A stretch of DNA of 64,000 bases. It comes from Tautonia marina (lineage in GTDB: Bacteria > Planctomycetota > Planctomycetia > Isosphaerales > Isosphaeraceae). The stretch's first letter is position 1, and each line of letters opens with the position of its first letter. Shown here in pieces: positions 33,188 through 42,629 of the stretch. Location of the stretch: positions 140,526 to 204,525 of the forward strand of contig NZ_WEZF01000013.1 in assembly GCF_009177065.1 (NCBI RefSeq). Reading direction: 5' to 3'. The position numbers and the translations under genes are program-made. Under the pieces are notes generated by a model, which did not search any database, was not told where the DNA came from, and saw only the letters and a program-made list of their open reading frames with translations.

Positions 33188-36100
33188 ATGCGTTCCCATT
33201 CTCAAGCGTTCGGACTCGATGAGGTGATCCGGCGGGAGCAGGCCGAGGTGCTGAACCGTCGGCGAGCCGCCGGCTTGATCCGGGGCGAGGACCCTTCGGA
33301 CGATGTCTCCCGGACCCTGGTCGGCCTGTCGTTCTCGGGCGGGGGGATTCGATCGGCCAGCTTCAACCTCGGGCTCTTGCAGGCACTTTATCGTCACGGA
33401 TTGATGCGGTCGATCGACCTGCTGTCGAGTGTCTCCGGGGGGTCGTACGTCTCGGCCCGCCTGATCTCGGAGGTGACCCATCCGGAAACTCGGCTCGACT
33501 GGGAAGGCAACGGCACCGATCACCACGCCTTGCCGGGGCCAGGCACGGAGGTTGAGACGCCGAGGGAGGGGGCCGGGACTGCGCCGTCGGCGGCTCCATT
33601 GAACGCCAACGTGACCGCCCCGGAGCACCAGTCCCGAGGCCGGGGCCGCCGGAGGCGATCGGCGGGGGTCGAGCACGATCATGAGCACGAGCACGAATCA
33701 GGCCAGCCGTCGTCTTCCGAGGTTCCGGCGTCGAGCACCTTCGCGCTGGCGGCCGACCCGACGGGCAGGCAGTCTCCCGAGGTGCTGGAGATGATTCGAG
33801 GCGGGCGGTACCTGCGTCACGAGACCTTGGCGGGCCTAAACCGATGGCTGATCGGGATTGTGTTAATTACGGCGGTGACGTTCAGCGGTGTCCTCTGCGT
33901 GGCCTCACTCTCGGCGTTTCTGTTCCGATTGCTTGATGATTACCTGATGGTTGACTGGCTTTATGTGCTTGGCTTCCCGAGTGACGTGCATCGCGCCTTG
34001 TTTCCGGCGTGCGTGGTGTTTGTCGGCTGGCTGTTCGTCTGGGCGATCGGCTACTGGCGACGGGGAGAGCGCGTGACCGGGCTCGCGGCTCGGCCCTTGC
34101 TGGTGCTGACGATCGTCTCGTTCCTGCTGGCGATCTCGGCCCTGCTGGGAACCGGCGACATCGACATCAACTACCTGCGGAGCCTGTTCGGCATTCAGCC
34201 GCCAGAGCAGGAAATCAACCGGATGCAAGGCTGGCTCCAGTACCTCTTGCCGGTCTTGCTGGTGATCTTGCTCTTGCCCTACCTACGCCCTCGGGAACTG
34301 ATTCGGAGCGGTACCCATCCGAGGAACCTGGCCGAAAGCTGGGTCTTTGCCATCGCCAGCCGGGCGCTGCTGTATGGCATTCCGTTGCTGATTTTCGCCT
34401 TCATGGCACGTGAGAATCTGTCGAAGTTTAACGAATCGCGTCTCAACCGCGTTGCTTACCTGCACGATATCCGGCTTCCGGCGCAATCGGACCTGATCTG
34501 GATGGATTTCAAGGACTGGCGAACGGCCTGGCGGTCTCTCGAAGCCGAGGCAAAGGCGGCCGAGGCCAGGCAGGAGAGCGAGTCGTCGCCGCCCATCGAC
34601 TCGCGTCGCCAGTTGAGCCGTCGGCTCTGGCAGACGGCCAGCAGGCCGATTGATCGGGAGGAGCTTCAGACCTTGCTCGGTCCTCAACATCTGGCGGTGA
34701 TCGACCGCGACCGCCGGGCGGGGAAACTGGCCTGGCCGGCGACGCTGCTGGAAGTGGCCGTGCACTGCGAGGAAGAGAACGCCCGCCTGGTGCGCGAGCT
34801 GTCGTTTCCCAAACGCTGGCTCTTGCTCATCGGCCTGCCGGTCGAGTCGCGCAACGCCCTGACCGATCATCACAGCTATCGGGTCGCCTCGCGATTGCTG
34901 GGCGAGGAGGTCTGCCGCCTCTTGAACCATGAGGTGCTTCGCGATCCGGGGCTGTTTCAGGATGCTCCGTCGTTGAAGGTAATCACGGTGCGCGACCCTG
35001 ATCGGGCCTCGGAACTGGAACTGCTGATCGCCCCGTCGTCTCCGGCGGCCACGACCCTGGCCACCCCGTTTGCCCAGACCCTGGAAACCCTTCGAGACGA
35101 AGGTGCAGACCTTCAGGCAATGGCACAGGCGGAACAACTGGAAGACAGCTACACGGACTGGACCGCGTTGCGATCGCGGCTCATCCAGGTGGTGTCGAGC
35201 GATGCGAACCAGGGGATTCCGGGCCGGAAGGCTCGGGAATCGGCGCTGCGGACCTTGCTCGACAGCGAGAGCGCCAAGACCGTGCGGCGTCGGGAAGGGG
35301 CCGAGGCGGGGGCCTCGGGCCTTGTGACCAACGCGACGGACACGATCAACGCGATGATCGCCCAGCTTCCGCCGGACCTTCGGACCCTCGACGCCGAGCT
35401 GACCTCGTTGAATCGAGGATTGCTCCAGACGGTGTATGCCGACCTCATGAAAGATCGGAACACGATTTTCGCCTACAACGTGCAGCCGGCCGACCAGCGC
35501 ATGAGGCTCTCGTGGTTTGTCTGGGCGCTGGGGCTCTTTCTCGTTTCGGCGTTGCTCGTGAACCTCAATGCCACCTCAATGCACGGCTACTACCGCGATG
35601 AGCTGGCGTCGATGTGGATTCGAAAGCACCCCGGCGAAGGCTCGACGATTCCTCTCGTGCGGATCGAATCGACGAACAAAGGGGCCCCCTACCCGATCTT
35701 CGGCGCGACGTATAGCCAGCTTCGCAGCGACCAGACCCGGGCGAAGTCTCCGGAAGATACGTTCATCTTTTCCCCTCGCTTCTGCGGATCGCTCCGGACG
35801 GGGTTCGCCGCCACCGAGGACTATCAGGGAGGCCGGTTCGACCTGGCCAATGCGATGGCCATCTCGGGAGCGGCGCTAAGCCCGTCGTACCCGAACAACC
35901 CGCTCGTCGCCGTCTTGCTGCTGTTGACCAACATGAGGCTCGGCCAGTGGGTGCCGAATCCCGGCTATCGGGGGTTGCCGCTGCCGCTACATCACCTGTC
36001 TGAGCGGCTTCCGGCGTCGCCTCTTCGCTTGCTGATGGACACCTTCTCGAAGCCCGACCTGCGGTACCATTGCTTTGTGGCTGATGGCGGTTATGTCGAG

Positions 36101-36853
36101 AATCTCGGGATGGAACAATTGCTGTTGCGACGATGCCGCCTGATCATCGCCTCGGACGTTTCCAGCGACCCGTTCTGCCTGTTTGGCCAGTTCATGGAGG
36201 TCGTTCGGCGGGTCCGAACCGAGCACGGAATCGTGATCCGAGGGCTCGACGATGATCCGATCACCCCCGATCCCGAGGGGATTCGCTGCCTCGTCCCCGA
36301 CCGATCGGTGCAACTGGCCAGCACAGAGGGAACGATCCGACACTACGCCCACTCGCATTTCGCCGTGGCCGAGATCCTCTACCCTCCAGACGACTCATCA
36401 GACGATTCCGAGCCGATGACCGGATGGCTCATTCTGGTCAAGCCGTCGTTCACCCTGGACGAGGGGACCGAGCTGCTCAGCTTCTGGGCCGAACATCCCG
36501 AGTTTCCGAACGATCCGACGACCGACCAGTTCTACGCCGCCGACAAGTTCGAAGCCTACCGGATGCTCGGCTTCCACATCGGCGAACGGCTCGCCCAGGC
36601 CCTCGACGGCGACCCGTTCGAGCTTCCCGCCGGCGCTCAGGCCCTGCTGCGGACGATCCGGGCCGAGCTGCTCTCCCACTGGTCCGACCCGAGCCGGCCG
36701 CCGGCCCCCGAACCGTCGCCGAGGCGGTCTCGTCGTCGAGCGTCGTCTCACAAACCCATCAACGGCGAGCATCCGGCCGACCTCGACGAGGAAACGGAGC
36801 CCGCTCCGCCCCGATCGCGTCGATCCCCCTCCTCGCACCATCCGGCACACTGA
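33188..36853 (+). CDS. Giant membrane-embedded patatin-like phospholipase
   Basis: A 1221-residue protein with the parts of a patatin lipase spread widely. The oxyanion motif GGGIRS (residues 51-56) and nucleophile region SVSGGS (Ser83) are N-terminal. The Asp-Gly-Gly of the dyad (DGGYVENLG, Asp966) lies almost 900 residues later. Between them are a His-rich patch (EHDHEHEHE), about five membrane helices (about 215-425), a long soluble helical region, and one more membrane helix near 775. The C-terminus is Arg/Pro-rich. The enzyme would hydrolyse lipids at the membrane. AGGAG precedes the ATG at 33188; a longer upstream frame lacks support. A perfect hairpin follows the gene. Confidence 0.85.
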   Translation: MRSHSQAFGLDEVIRREQAEVLNRRRAAGLIRGEDPSDDVSRTLVGLSFSGGGIRSASFNLGLLQALYRHGLMRSIDLLSSVSGGSYVSARLISEVTHPETRLDWEGNGTDHHALPGPGTEVETPREGAGTAPSAAPLNANVTAPEHQSRGRGRRRRSAGVEHDHEHEHESGQPSSSEVPASSTFALAADPTGRQSPEVLEMIRGGRYLRHETLAGLNRWLIGIVLITAVTFSGVLCVASLSAFLFRLLDDYLMVDWLYVLGFPSDVHRALFPACVVFVGWLFVWAIGYWRRGERVTGLAARPLLVLTIVSFLLAISALLGTGDIDINYLRSLFGIQPPEQEINRMQGWLQYLLPVLLVILLLPYLRPRELIRSGTHPRNLAESWVFAIASRALLYGIPLLIFAFMARENLSKFNESRLNRVAYLHDIRLPAQSDLIWMDFKDWRTAWRSLEAEAKAAEARQESESSPPIDSRRQLSRRLWQTASRPIDREELQTLLGPQHLAVIDRDRRAGKLAWPATLLEVAVHCEEENARLVRELSFPKRWLLLIGLPVESRNALTDHHSYRVASRLLGEEVCRLLNHEVLRDPGLFQDAPSLKVITVRDPDRASELELLIAPSSPAATTLATPFAQTLETLRDEGADLQAMAQAEQLEDSYTDWTALRSRLIQVVSSDANQGIPGRKARESALRTLLDSESAKTVRRREGAEAGASGLVTNATDTINAMIAQLPPDLRTLDAELTSLNRGLLQTVYADLMKDRNTIFAYNVQPADQRMRLSWFVWALGLFLVSALLVNLNATSMHGYYRDELASMWIRKHPGEGSTIPLVRIESTNKGAPYPIFGATYSQLRSDQTRAKSPEDTFIFSPRFCGSLRTGFAATEDYQGGRFDLANAMAISGAALSPSYPNNPLVAVLLLLTNMRLGQWVPNPGYRGLPLPLHHLSERLPASPLRLLMDTFSKPDLRYHCFVADGGYVENLGMEQLLLRRCRLIIASDVSSDPFCLFGQFMEVVRRVRTEHGIVIRGLDDDPITPDPEGIRCLVPDRSVQLASTEGTIRHYAHSHFAVAEILYPPDDSSDDSEPMTGWLILVKPSFTLDEGTELLSFWAEHPEFPNDPTTDQFYAADKFEAYRMLGFHIGERLAQALDGDPFELPAGAQALLRTIRAELLSHWSDPSRPPAPEPSPRRSRRRASSHKPINGEHPADLDEETEPAPPRSRRSPSSHHPAH

Positions 36854-36894
36854 CCGGTCGTTGCCGGGAAGCAGGCATGCCGAGCGGAACCCGA

Positions 36895-36930
36895 GCCCCC
36901 TCTGGAGCCCATCCGGGTTCCAGAGGGGGC
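36895..36930. terminator. Perfect 12-bp hairpin between convergent genes
   Basis: GCCCCCTCTGGA and TCCAGAGGGGGC pair perfectly around a 12-nt loop, between the stops at 36853 (+) and 36966 (-). No T-tract on either side. It is the strongest such hairpin in the window. Confidence 0.7.
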
Positions 36931-36965
36931 AGATGACCGCGACGACCGAACCCATCAACACAGGA

Positions 36966-39041
36966 TCACTTCGGGAGAAACTGCACGGCGTCGAGAATGA
37001 CGTGACCGTTGGTCCCCTCGGTCCGGATCTCAACACTCGATTCGCCGTCGAATCGAAAGATGCCGAGCGATTGGAACGGGCCGGGGCCGGAGGGGGATTG
37101 CCGCTGATTGATCGTCAATGCGGTGTGCCCGTTGGCGTGGTGAATGACGATCGGAACATTCGTGGCTCGGTTTGAGGTCGGCGCGTAGGCTAATCGGACC
37201 TCGTACGATCCCGGTTCGAGGGTCGCGCGGTAGGTGGCGGCCTTGTCCCCTTTCTGCTCGTTGCCGTCGTGCCGGTAGCCAAGATCGACGAACGGCCGGA
37301 CCACCGAGCTGATCCCCCAGTTGCCGACCAGTTCGGCCTGCTCGTCGTCGATGACGATCCCGTCAAGTTCGGACGACTCAAACGAGACGTTCGGGCGGTT
37401 CGAGGTCGAGTCGGGCAGGTCGAGCACCTGGCCGTCTTCGACCAGGCGGTTGAGAAGCGCCTCGGTCGGGATGTCCTGAACGGAGGTCTCGTGATCGATC
37501 GCCAGGACCGCCCCGGTGGCGGCCGACTGGCCGAGGATCATGAAGACCGGCTCCATCCGAATCGACCCGTAGGCAATGTGCGACGAGGAGAGACAGACCG
37601 GCACGACGAGGTTGGCGCACTCGGTTTCCTTCGGCACGAGGGCCCGGTAGCTGATCTGGTAAGGACCGCCGGGGCTGATCTGAATGTCCCCCTCGTTCCG
37701 GGCGTGGCCATTTTCATCGACATAACGCTGAACGTTATGGCTGTCCATGTTGTACGAGCCCATGCCGACGGAGTCGGGCGTTGCGTCGATCCCTCGCAGG
37801 TGCCGCTCGGTCATGACGAAGTCGGAGACCATCCGGCGGGCTTCCCGCACATAGATCTGATGCGGCCAGTGGCCGTTGTCGGTGAATTCGTCGCGGGAGA
37901 GGCCGTAGCTGGCGGCCTTCGAGCGGATATCGTCGGGGATGTCGGGATCGTTGGCGAGGAAGTACATCAGGCCTTTTTGATACTGCTCGTGCTCGGCGAT
38001 GATCTCCCGACGGCGCTCGTACGAGGCTTCGGGATAGTCGTAGTTCATGCCGATGTTGTCGGTCGAGAAGGCGCCGTGGTTGTTGGTGTCGGTCTTGTGG
38101 TTCGGAATCGGGTCGAACTTGTTGAAGACCCCCTTGAAGCCGCCTTGCAGGTAGCGGCGGAGCAGCTCGTACTGATTCGGGTCGTAGCCTTCGGGTTTTT
38201 CAAAAGGGACGCGGTTCTCGGGGTGATCGGTCAGGCACATCCGGAAGCAATAGGCCTGGAGGCGGTGGTCACCTTCGCCATCGGTGCCGGGGTCCTCGTC
38301 GTGGATGAGAGGGAGCAAGCCGCTGGAGGGGTCGCCGGGCACTACGTACGGATCGACCGGGAAATCGAACTGGTGGCTGACAGCCCGTTTCTTCTGGACG
38401 CCGTTGAGGGTTTCGCCGTACTGGGCGTTCGATTCGCGGCCGACCGTGTAGGAGACACCGGCGGCGGCCATCAGGTCTCCTTCATACGAGGCGTCGATGA
38501 ACATGGTGCCGTGAAAGGTCCGGCCGTCCAGGGTCGTGATGCTGAGAATGCGGTTGCCGTCTTTCTCGACGCCGCCGTCGCGGTCGAGCCAGGCGTCTCG
38601 GACGACCGGGATCTCATGCTCGGCGACGAGGTCCTCGAAGACCGCTTCGGCAATGTGGGGCTCGAAGATCCACATGGTCCGATTCTCGCCGTCGATGGCG
38701 GGGGTCCCCTGCCCCTTGTTGCCGTAGTCGTCGCGCGACTGCCAGCGCCAGGCGTCGGGTTCCTGGTACTTTTGCCAGACGCGGTGGTAGAACTCTCGGG
38801 AGAGGCCGCCGATGCCGTCCTTGCGACCGCTATCGGTCCAGCCGAGGCCGCCGCTGGAGAGGCCGCCGAGGTGAACATCGGGCGAGACGACCACGACGGA
38901 CTTGCCCATGCGGTCGGCCTGCACCGCCGCGGCGATGCCCGCCGACGTGCCGCCGTAGACAACGACGTCGAATGGCTCGGACGGCTCGATCGAGGAGAGA
39001 GGGGTTGAGGACACGGCAGCGATCAGGAGCAGGAACGTCAT
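36966..39041 (-). CDS. Exported FAD-dependent oxidoreductase with C-terminal beta-sandwich
   Basis: A 691-residue protein. A short leader (MTFLLLIAAVSS) precedes the FAD dinucleotide fold, FDVVVYGGTSAGIAAAVQA (GGTSAG at residues 30-35), and the typical DVHLGGLSSGGLGWTD and DASYEGDLMAAAGV segments of the FAD-dependent oxidoreductase group common in planctomycetes. The last 140 residues (from about ISSVVRPFVDLGYRHD) form a separate beta-sandwich like the C-terminal module of golvesin or xanthan-lyase-type proteins, probably carbohydrate-binding. The substrate is unknown; a sugar is plausible. The ATG at 39041 directly opens the leader. It is divergent from the PilZ gene. Confidence 0.85.
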   Translation of the reverse strand: MTFLLLIAAVSSTPLSSIEPSEPFDVVVYGGTSAGIAAAVQADRMGKSVVVVSPDVHLGGLSSGGLGWTDSGRKDGIGGLSREFYHRVWQKYQEPDAWRWQSRDDYGNKGQGTPAIDGENRTMWIFEPHIAEAVFEDLVAEHEIPVVRDAWLDRDGGVEKDGNRILSITTLDGRTFHGTMFIDASYEGDLMAAAGVSYTVGRESNAQYGETLNGVQKKRAVSHQFDFPVDPYVVPGDPSSGLLPLIHDEDPGTDGEGDHRLQAYCFRMCLTDHPENRVPFEKPEGYDPNQYELLRRYLQGGFKGVFNKFDPIPNHKTDTNNHGAFSTDNIGMNYDYPEASYERRREIIAEHEQYQKGLMYFLANDPDIPDDIRSKAASYGLSRDEFTDNGHWPHQIYVREARRMVSDFVMTERHLRGIDATPDSVGMGSYNMDSHNVQRYVDENGHARNEGDIQISPGGPYQISYRALVPKETECANLVVPVCLSSSHIAYGSIRMEPVFMILGQSAATGAVLAIDHETSVQDIPTEALLNRLVEDGQVLDLPDSTSNRPNVSFESSELDGIVIDDEQAELVGNWGISSVVRPFVDLGYRHDGNEQKGDKAATYRATLEPGSYEVRLAYAPTSNRATNVPIVIHHANGHTALTINQRQSPSGPGPFQSLGIFRFDGESSVEIRTEGTNGHVILDAVQFLPK

Positions 39042-39288
39042 CACACTCACCCAAGGCCAGGAGAAATAAAAGGGCGCACGGCGAAACGACCCCAAGAATC
39101 GATCCGTCGAAGGCCGGCGTCTTGGTCTCTCATTGAACCATCCGAGGCCGCTTTGAGCCACCGATTCCCTGGTGCTCCTGACCCAACAGGGCGAAACGAT
39201 GACCTAAACTTCTCCGACAGTCGGTGTCTCGACGGTCCTCCATCGGCCGGGATGTTCGATCAGGAACGTTGAAAGCGATGACGATGCG

Positions 39289-39732
39289 ATGAATCCCCTT
39301 CGGACTCTCCTCGGTTTTCCGTCGAAGAACAGCCAGCGATGCCGGCCGGAAGGTCGCAACCGCAGGCAATCGATCCGCTATGCGTCCGAGGTGCCGATCG
39401 AGCTGGGCTGGTGGGAGGAGGACGAGTTCCGGTCGATCGACGGAACCCTTCTCGATATTTCCCACGGTGGGGCCGCGGTGGTGCTGGCTCCCGAGTCAAT
39501 CCTTCCCGAAGGAAACGTCCATCTGCGGCTCGCCGACATCTCGGAAAGCGCCTGGGTTGCGGTCGAGATCCGGGCCGTCCGGCCATTGAAGCAGGGGGCG
39601 AAGGTTGCTCACCTGCAATTCGACGGCGGCTGTTCCTATGCCTTTTTCCGAAAGGCACTGCCCGCGACCCACCTCGACAGCATGGGAGCCAGTTATGCCT
39701 CGGGAGAATTCGACACGCGATCCTGGCGGTGA
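39289..39732 (+). CDS. PilZ domain protein
   Basis: A 147-residue single-domain PilZ protein, a likely cyclic di-GMP receptor. Both binding motifs are present: the Arg motif RRQSIR near residues 25-30 and the DISHGG motif (DxSxxG) near 57-62, followed by the AAVVLAPESILPEG strand. It could control motility, exopolysaccharide or adhesion proteins, but no partner is encoded next to it. No strong ribosome site is visible before the ATG. It is convergent with the PHP hydrolase gene. Confidence 0.85.
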   Translation: MNPLRTLLGFPSKNSQRCRPEGRNRRQSIRYASEVPIELGWWEEDEFRSIDGTLLDISHGGAAVVLAPESILPEGNVHLRLADISESAWVAVEIRAVRPLKQGAKVAHLQFDGGCSYAFFRKALPATHLDSMGASYASGEFDTRSWR

Positions 39733-39758
39733 GCCGACGTTCCCGCCCCGATCGCCGA

Positions 39759-39775
39759 TGCCCGGGGCCCGGGCA
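39759..39775. terminator. Short GC hairpin between convergent genes
   Basis: TGCCCGG, a 3-nt loop (GGC) and CCGGGCA, in the 71-bp gap between the stops at 39732 (+) and 39804 (-). No T-tract. Confidence 0.5.
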
Positions 39776-39803
39776 CCGGCTTCCGTCCGGAGGGGAGGTC
39801 GGA

Positions 39804-42398
39804 TCAGTTGGCCTTCGTCGGCAAGGGGGCCTCGAGGGTGTCGCCGTTGGGGGTGAAGCCATCGTCCCCGAAGTCGAGGAAAATCGGGTTGGAGACGGCG
39901 ATCGGCCGATCGTCGGCATGACCGCCCTCCCCGAAGACGGCGCCGAGCGTCGAGTGTTCGCCGATGGTGGCGACGATCACATGCGTATCGGCCTCGATCG
40001 CGAGCGGAATCTCCCGATCGAATTTCACCGAGCCGTCGTCGCCGAAGGCGTCGGGAGTGTCGGCCCGGGTGAAGTTCAACGCCTCCGACGCCCGGCCGTT
40101 GAGGAAGACCTGGACGCGGTCGATGTCGAACCAGTTCGGGCACTGGACCCGAACGTGGAGCGTGGCCGAGCCTCCGGAAGCCTTCAGGTCGCCTCCAGGG
40201 ATCGCCTCGGCCCCGTTGGAACGGATGGCAACGTCAAGGAACGGGCCGTTGGTCATGATCACCTGGCCGGATTCGGCGGCGCGGACCATGTCGGCGACGT
40301 CGATTTCTTTCGGGTCGTCGGTCGGGCTCTTGAGGTAGTTCCGCAGCCATCCGGAGCCGTGGAGATTGTAGTGGGCGTCGGTATTGACGACGCCGGGGAA
40401 GCGGTGCCCCTGGTTGATCATCTGCATCCAGTTGACAATCGTATTGTTATACGATCGTCCATTGCGCTCGATCCGGGCCGGCTCGAAGATGAAGTGCGGC
40501 GGGTGGACCTCGATGACGTCGATATGGCCGAACATCCCCCGGAACCCTTGATCGGGCTCGCCGTCGCCGTTGCGGTCGTAGAAGACGTGGCCGAGGTCCG
40601 GGTGGTTCAACTGGATCAGCTTGTCGCTGTAGCCGTCCCAGAGGGCCAGGCGCTCGATCTGCATCTCGGGATCGAGATCTCTCATCGGGGCGCCGCCGTC
40701 TTGAACGTGCTCACGAAGCACGAGCGGGAAGGCGTTCTGGTGGTTAACGTCGCCGGGAATGCTCGTCAGCTCGATCCCGGTACAGGTGGCCATCAGGTGC
40801 TCGGCCCCGAGGGATTGCAGGTGCGGCACGTAGGTCGAGAGGCGATTGTGCTCGGTGCAAGGGGCGAACTCGACGTGCTCGCAAAGCAGGTTGAGCACCC
40901 GGCCGAGCTGGCTCGACGAGTTGTCGCCCGAGGGGGTCGAGTGGCTGTGGAAGTCGGAGCTGACCCAGCCGGTCGTATCGACCGATCGCTTCAACGAGGC
41001 GGCGAGAGTCGTCTCCTCCCCCCGATCGACGGTCAACTCGGTGAACACCGCGTCATATTCCGGCCCGTAGCTGACGATCACGTCGTACGAGCCGGGCTTC
41101 AGCGGGACCGAGAAGGTGCCGTTCTGGGAGTAGTAGAGGTTGCCGACGGCGTGCGTTCCGGTATCGGGTCCGAAGTCGGGGCTCGGGGTCCCGTCCTTGC
41201 CGACGAATTGAACCTTGCAGGGAATCGGCTCGCCCTGTTCGCTCGTGATCGTGGCCGCGACCCGGCCCGGCTGGGGCAACGTGGCGAGGTAACGCCTGGG
41301 GCCTTGCTCGGTTAGCTCGGTCGTCTGATCTCCCCACGGCGCAACCACCTCGACCTGGTAATCCGACCCGTTGTCGGGCACTCGGGCCGTCAACCGGCCT
41401 TCGGCGTCGGTTCGACCGTGGCCAAACAACTCCCCGTCCAGTTCCAGCGTGACATCGGCCCCGGCCACCGGAGCCCCCGAGGAGTCCCGGACCGTCAACG
41501 AGGCGGGCACCAGCCGATCGCCGCCGATCGCCGCCGCTTTGACGCCGAACAGGTCGCTCGCCGGGAAGAACCGCCGCGACACCGAGAGCTGTTCGCCGGG
41601 CTTCAAGATCACGGCCTCCGGGGCGGCGATCACGTAGCGGAGGGTCGAGAGATGCCCCCGAGTCTCGGCGTCAATGACCAGACGGGCGCTCGAGCCCGAT
41701 GCCTCGGCCTGGCCCACCTGGACCCCGTAGGCCTGGCCGAAGTGGCGATCCTCGACCCAGAAGAGGGAGGCTCGGCCGTTGGCGGCCTTCTCAAACGTTC
41801 GCTCGGCCCGCAAGACGTCGGCCGGATCAATCGTCAGGTCGCGGCCGGTGTCGTTCGTCCAGGTCGTCTCGATGGTGATGGCGTCGGCGTCGTCGGCCAG
41901 GGTGTAGCGCAACTCGACCAGGGGGCGGTCGGGCCTCGGCTTCGACAGGAGTTTCAGGGTGATCGACCGGGCGCGGACGAACATCGATGGCCTCGCCTGG
42001 TTCGTGCCGTCCACCTCGTTCCGCTCGACGTCGAAGATCTCGGGCTGATCGACCTCAACGCCGGCAAACTGGAAGTCGTTCGTCGGTGAGGCCGCGAAGA
42101 GGACCTGAAGCTGGTCGCCCCCCCCTTCGTCTCGCCTCGCCAGGTCAATGATCATGCCGCCGACGTCGCGGACCATCATGTTCGCGTTCCGCATCCGGAC
42201 CGGCCGGGCGATCACGGCCACAACCCGATCGTTACGCAACACGAAGTCGCCGTAGATGGCGTCGGCCTCCTTACCCGTCGGAGCGTACGCATCCCAGGTC
42301 TGAGGAGAGAGGGTGACCAGGTCGGTCCCCCTCGCCTCCGGGGCCAGCATTGCCAGCAAGAGGCCGGCAACGCATCCGTTGCGAAGCAAGATTCTCAT
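39804..42398 (-). CDS. CehA/McbA-like exported PHP-domain metallohydrolase
   Basis: An 864-residue exported protein. After the signal peptide (RNGCVAGLLLAMLAPEARG) comes a long beta-rich region with carboxypeptidase-regulatory-like modules (GAPVAGADVTLELDGELFG, about residue 320). The PHP hydrolase domain begins at DFHSHSTPSGD (His484 and His486, metal ligands), followed by APCTEHNR, GDVNHQNAFP and VVNTDAHYN, all typical ligand segments of the CehA/McbA family. The name follows family members that hydrolyse carbaryl or amides; the natural substrate here is unknown. AGGGA precedes the ATG at 42398. Confidence 0.85.
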   Translation of the reverse strand: MRILLRNGCVAGLLLAMLAPEARGTDLVTLSPQTWDAYAPTGKEADAIYGDFVLRNDRVVAVIARPVRMRNANMMVRDVGGMIIDLARRDEGGGDQLQVLFAASPTNDFQFAGVEVDQPEIFDVERNEVDGTNQARPSMFVRARSITLKLLSKPRPDRPLVELRYTLADDADAITIETTWTNDTGRDLTIDPADVLRAERTFEKAANGRASLFWVEDRHFGQAYGVQVGQAEASGSSARLVIDAETRGHLSTLRYVIAAPEAVILKPGEQLSVSRRFFPASDLFGVKAAAIGGDRLVPASLTVRDSSGAPVAGADVTLELDGELFGHGRTDAEGRLTARVPDNGSDYQVEVVAPWGDQTTELTEQGPRRYLATLPQPGRVAATITSEQGEPIPCKVQFVGKDGTPSPDFGPDTGTHAVGNLYYSQNGTFSVPLKPGSYDVIVSYGPEYDAVFTELTVDRGEETTLAASLKRSVDTTGWVSSDFHSHSTPSGDNSSSQLGRVLNLLCEHVEFAPCTEHNRLSTYVPHLQSLGAEHLMATCTGIELTSIPGDVNHQNAFPLVLREHVQDGGAPMRDLDPEMQIERLALWDGYSDKLIQLNHPDLGHVFYDRNGDGEPDQGFRGMFGHIDVIEVHPPHFIFEPARIERNGRSYNNTIVNWMQMINQGHRFPGVVNTDAHYNLHGSGWLRNYLKSPTDDPKEIDVADMVRAAESGQVIMTNGPFLDVAIRSNGAEAIPGGDLKASGGSATLHVRVQCPNWFDIDRVQVFLNGRASEALNFTRADTPDAFGDDGSVKFDREIPLAIEADTHVIVATIGEHSTLGAVFGEGGHADDRPIAVSNPIFLDFGDDGFTPNGDTLEAPLPTKAN

Positions 42399-42629
42399 GG
42401 TATCGTCATCCCTGGAAACTCGAATTGGAAGGCACGGGGAAGGCCTCTGAGCCGGACTCATTGAACGCCCCCATCCCCCCGATCGCTAGCACTTTCTCCG
42501 ACGTTCTCACCGGTTTCATGAGACATTCATCCCGACGCCAAACCGGGATCTTGCATATCCCGATCAAGAAAGGATAGATTAGCTCTCCGTTCCGATCCCT
42601 CCCTCTTGGTCTTCTGAGCCCGAGCCGTG

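Noticed and set aside
37269..39008. 579-codon plus-strand open frame
   Set aside because: Antisense to the FAD oxidoreductase; Val/Gly/Asp-rich with no motif.
39339..41315. 658-codon plus-strand open frame
   Set aside because: Antisense to the PHP hydrolase and out of frame with the PilZ gene; no domain.
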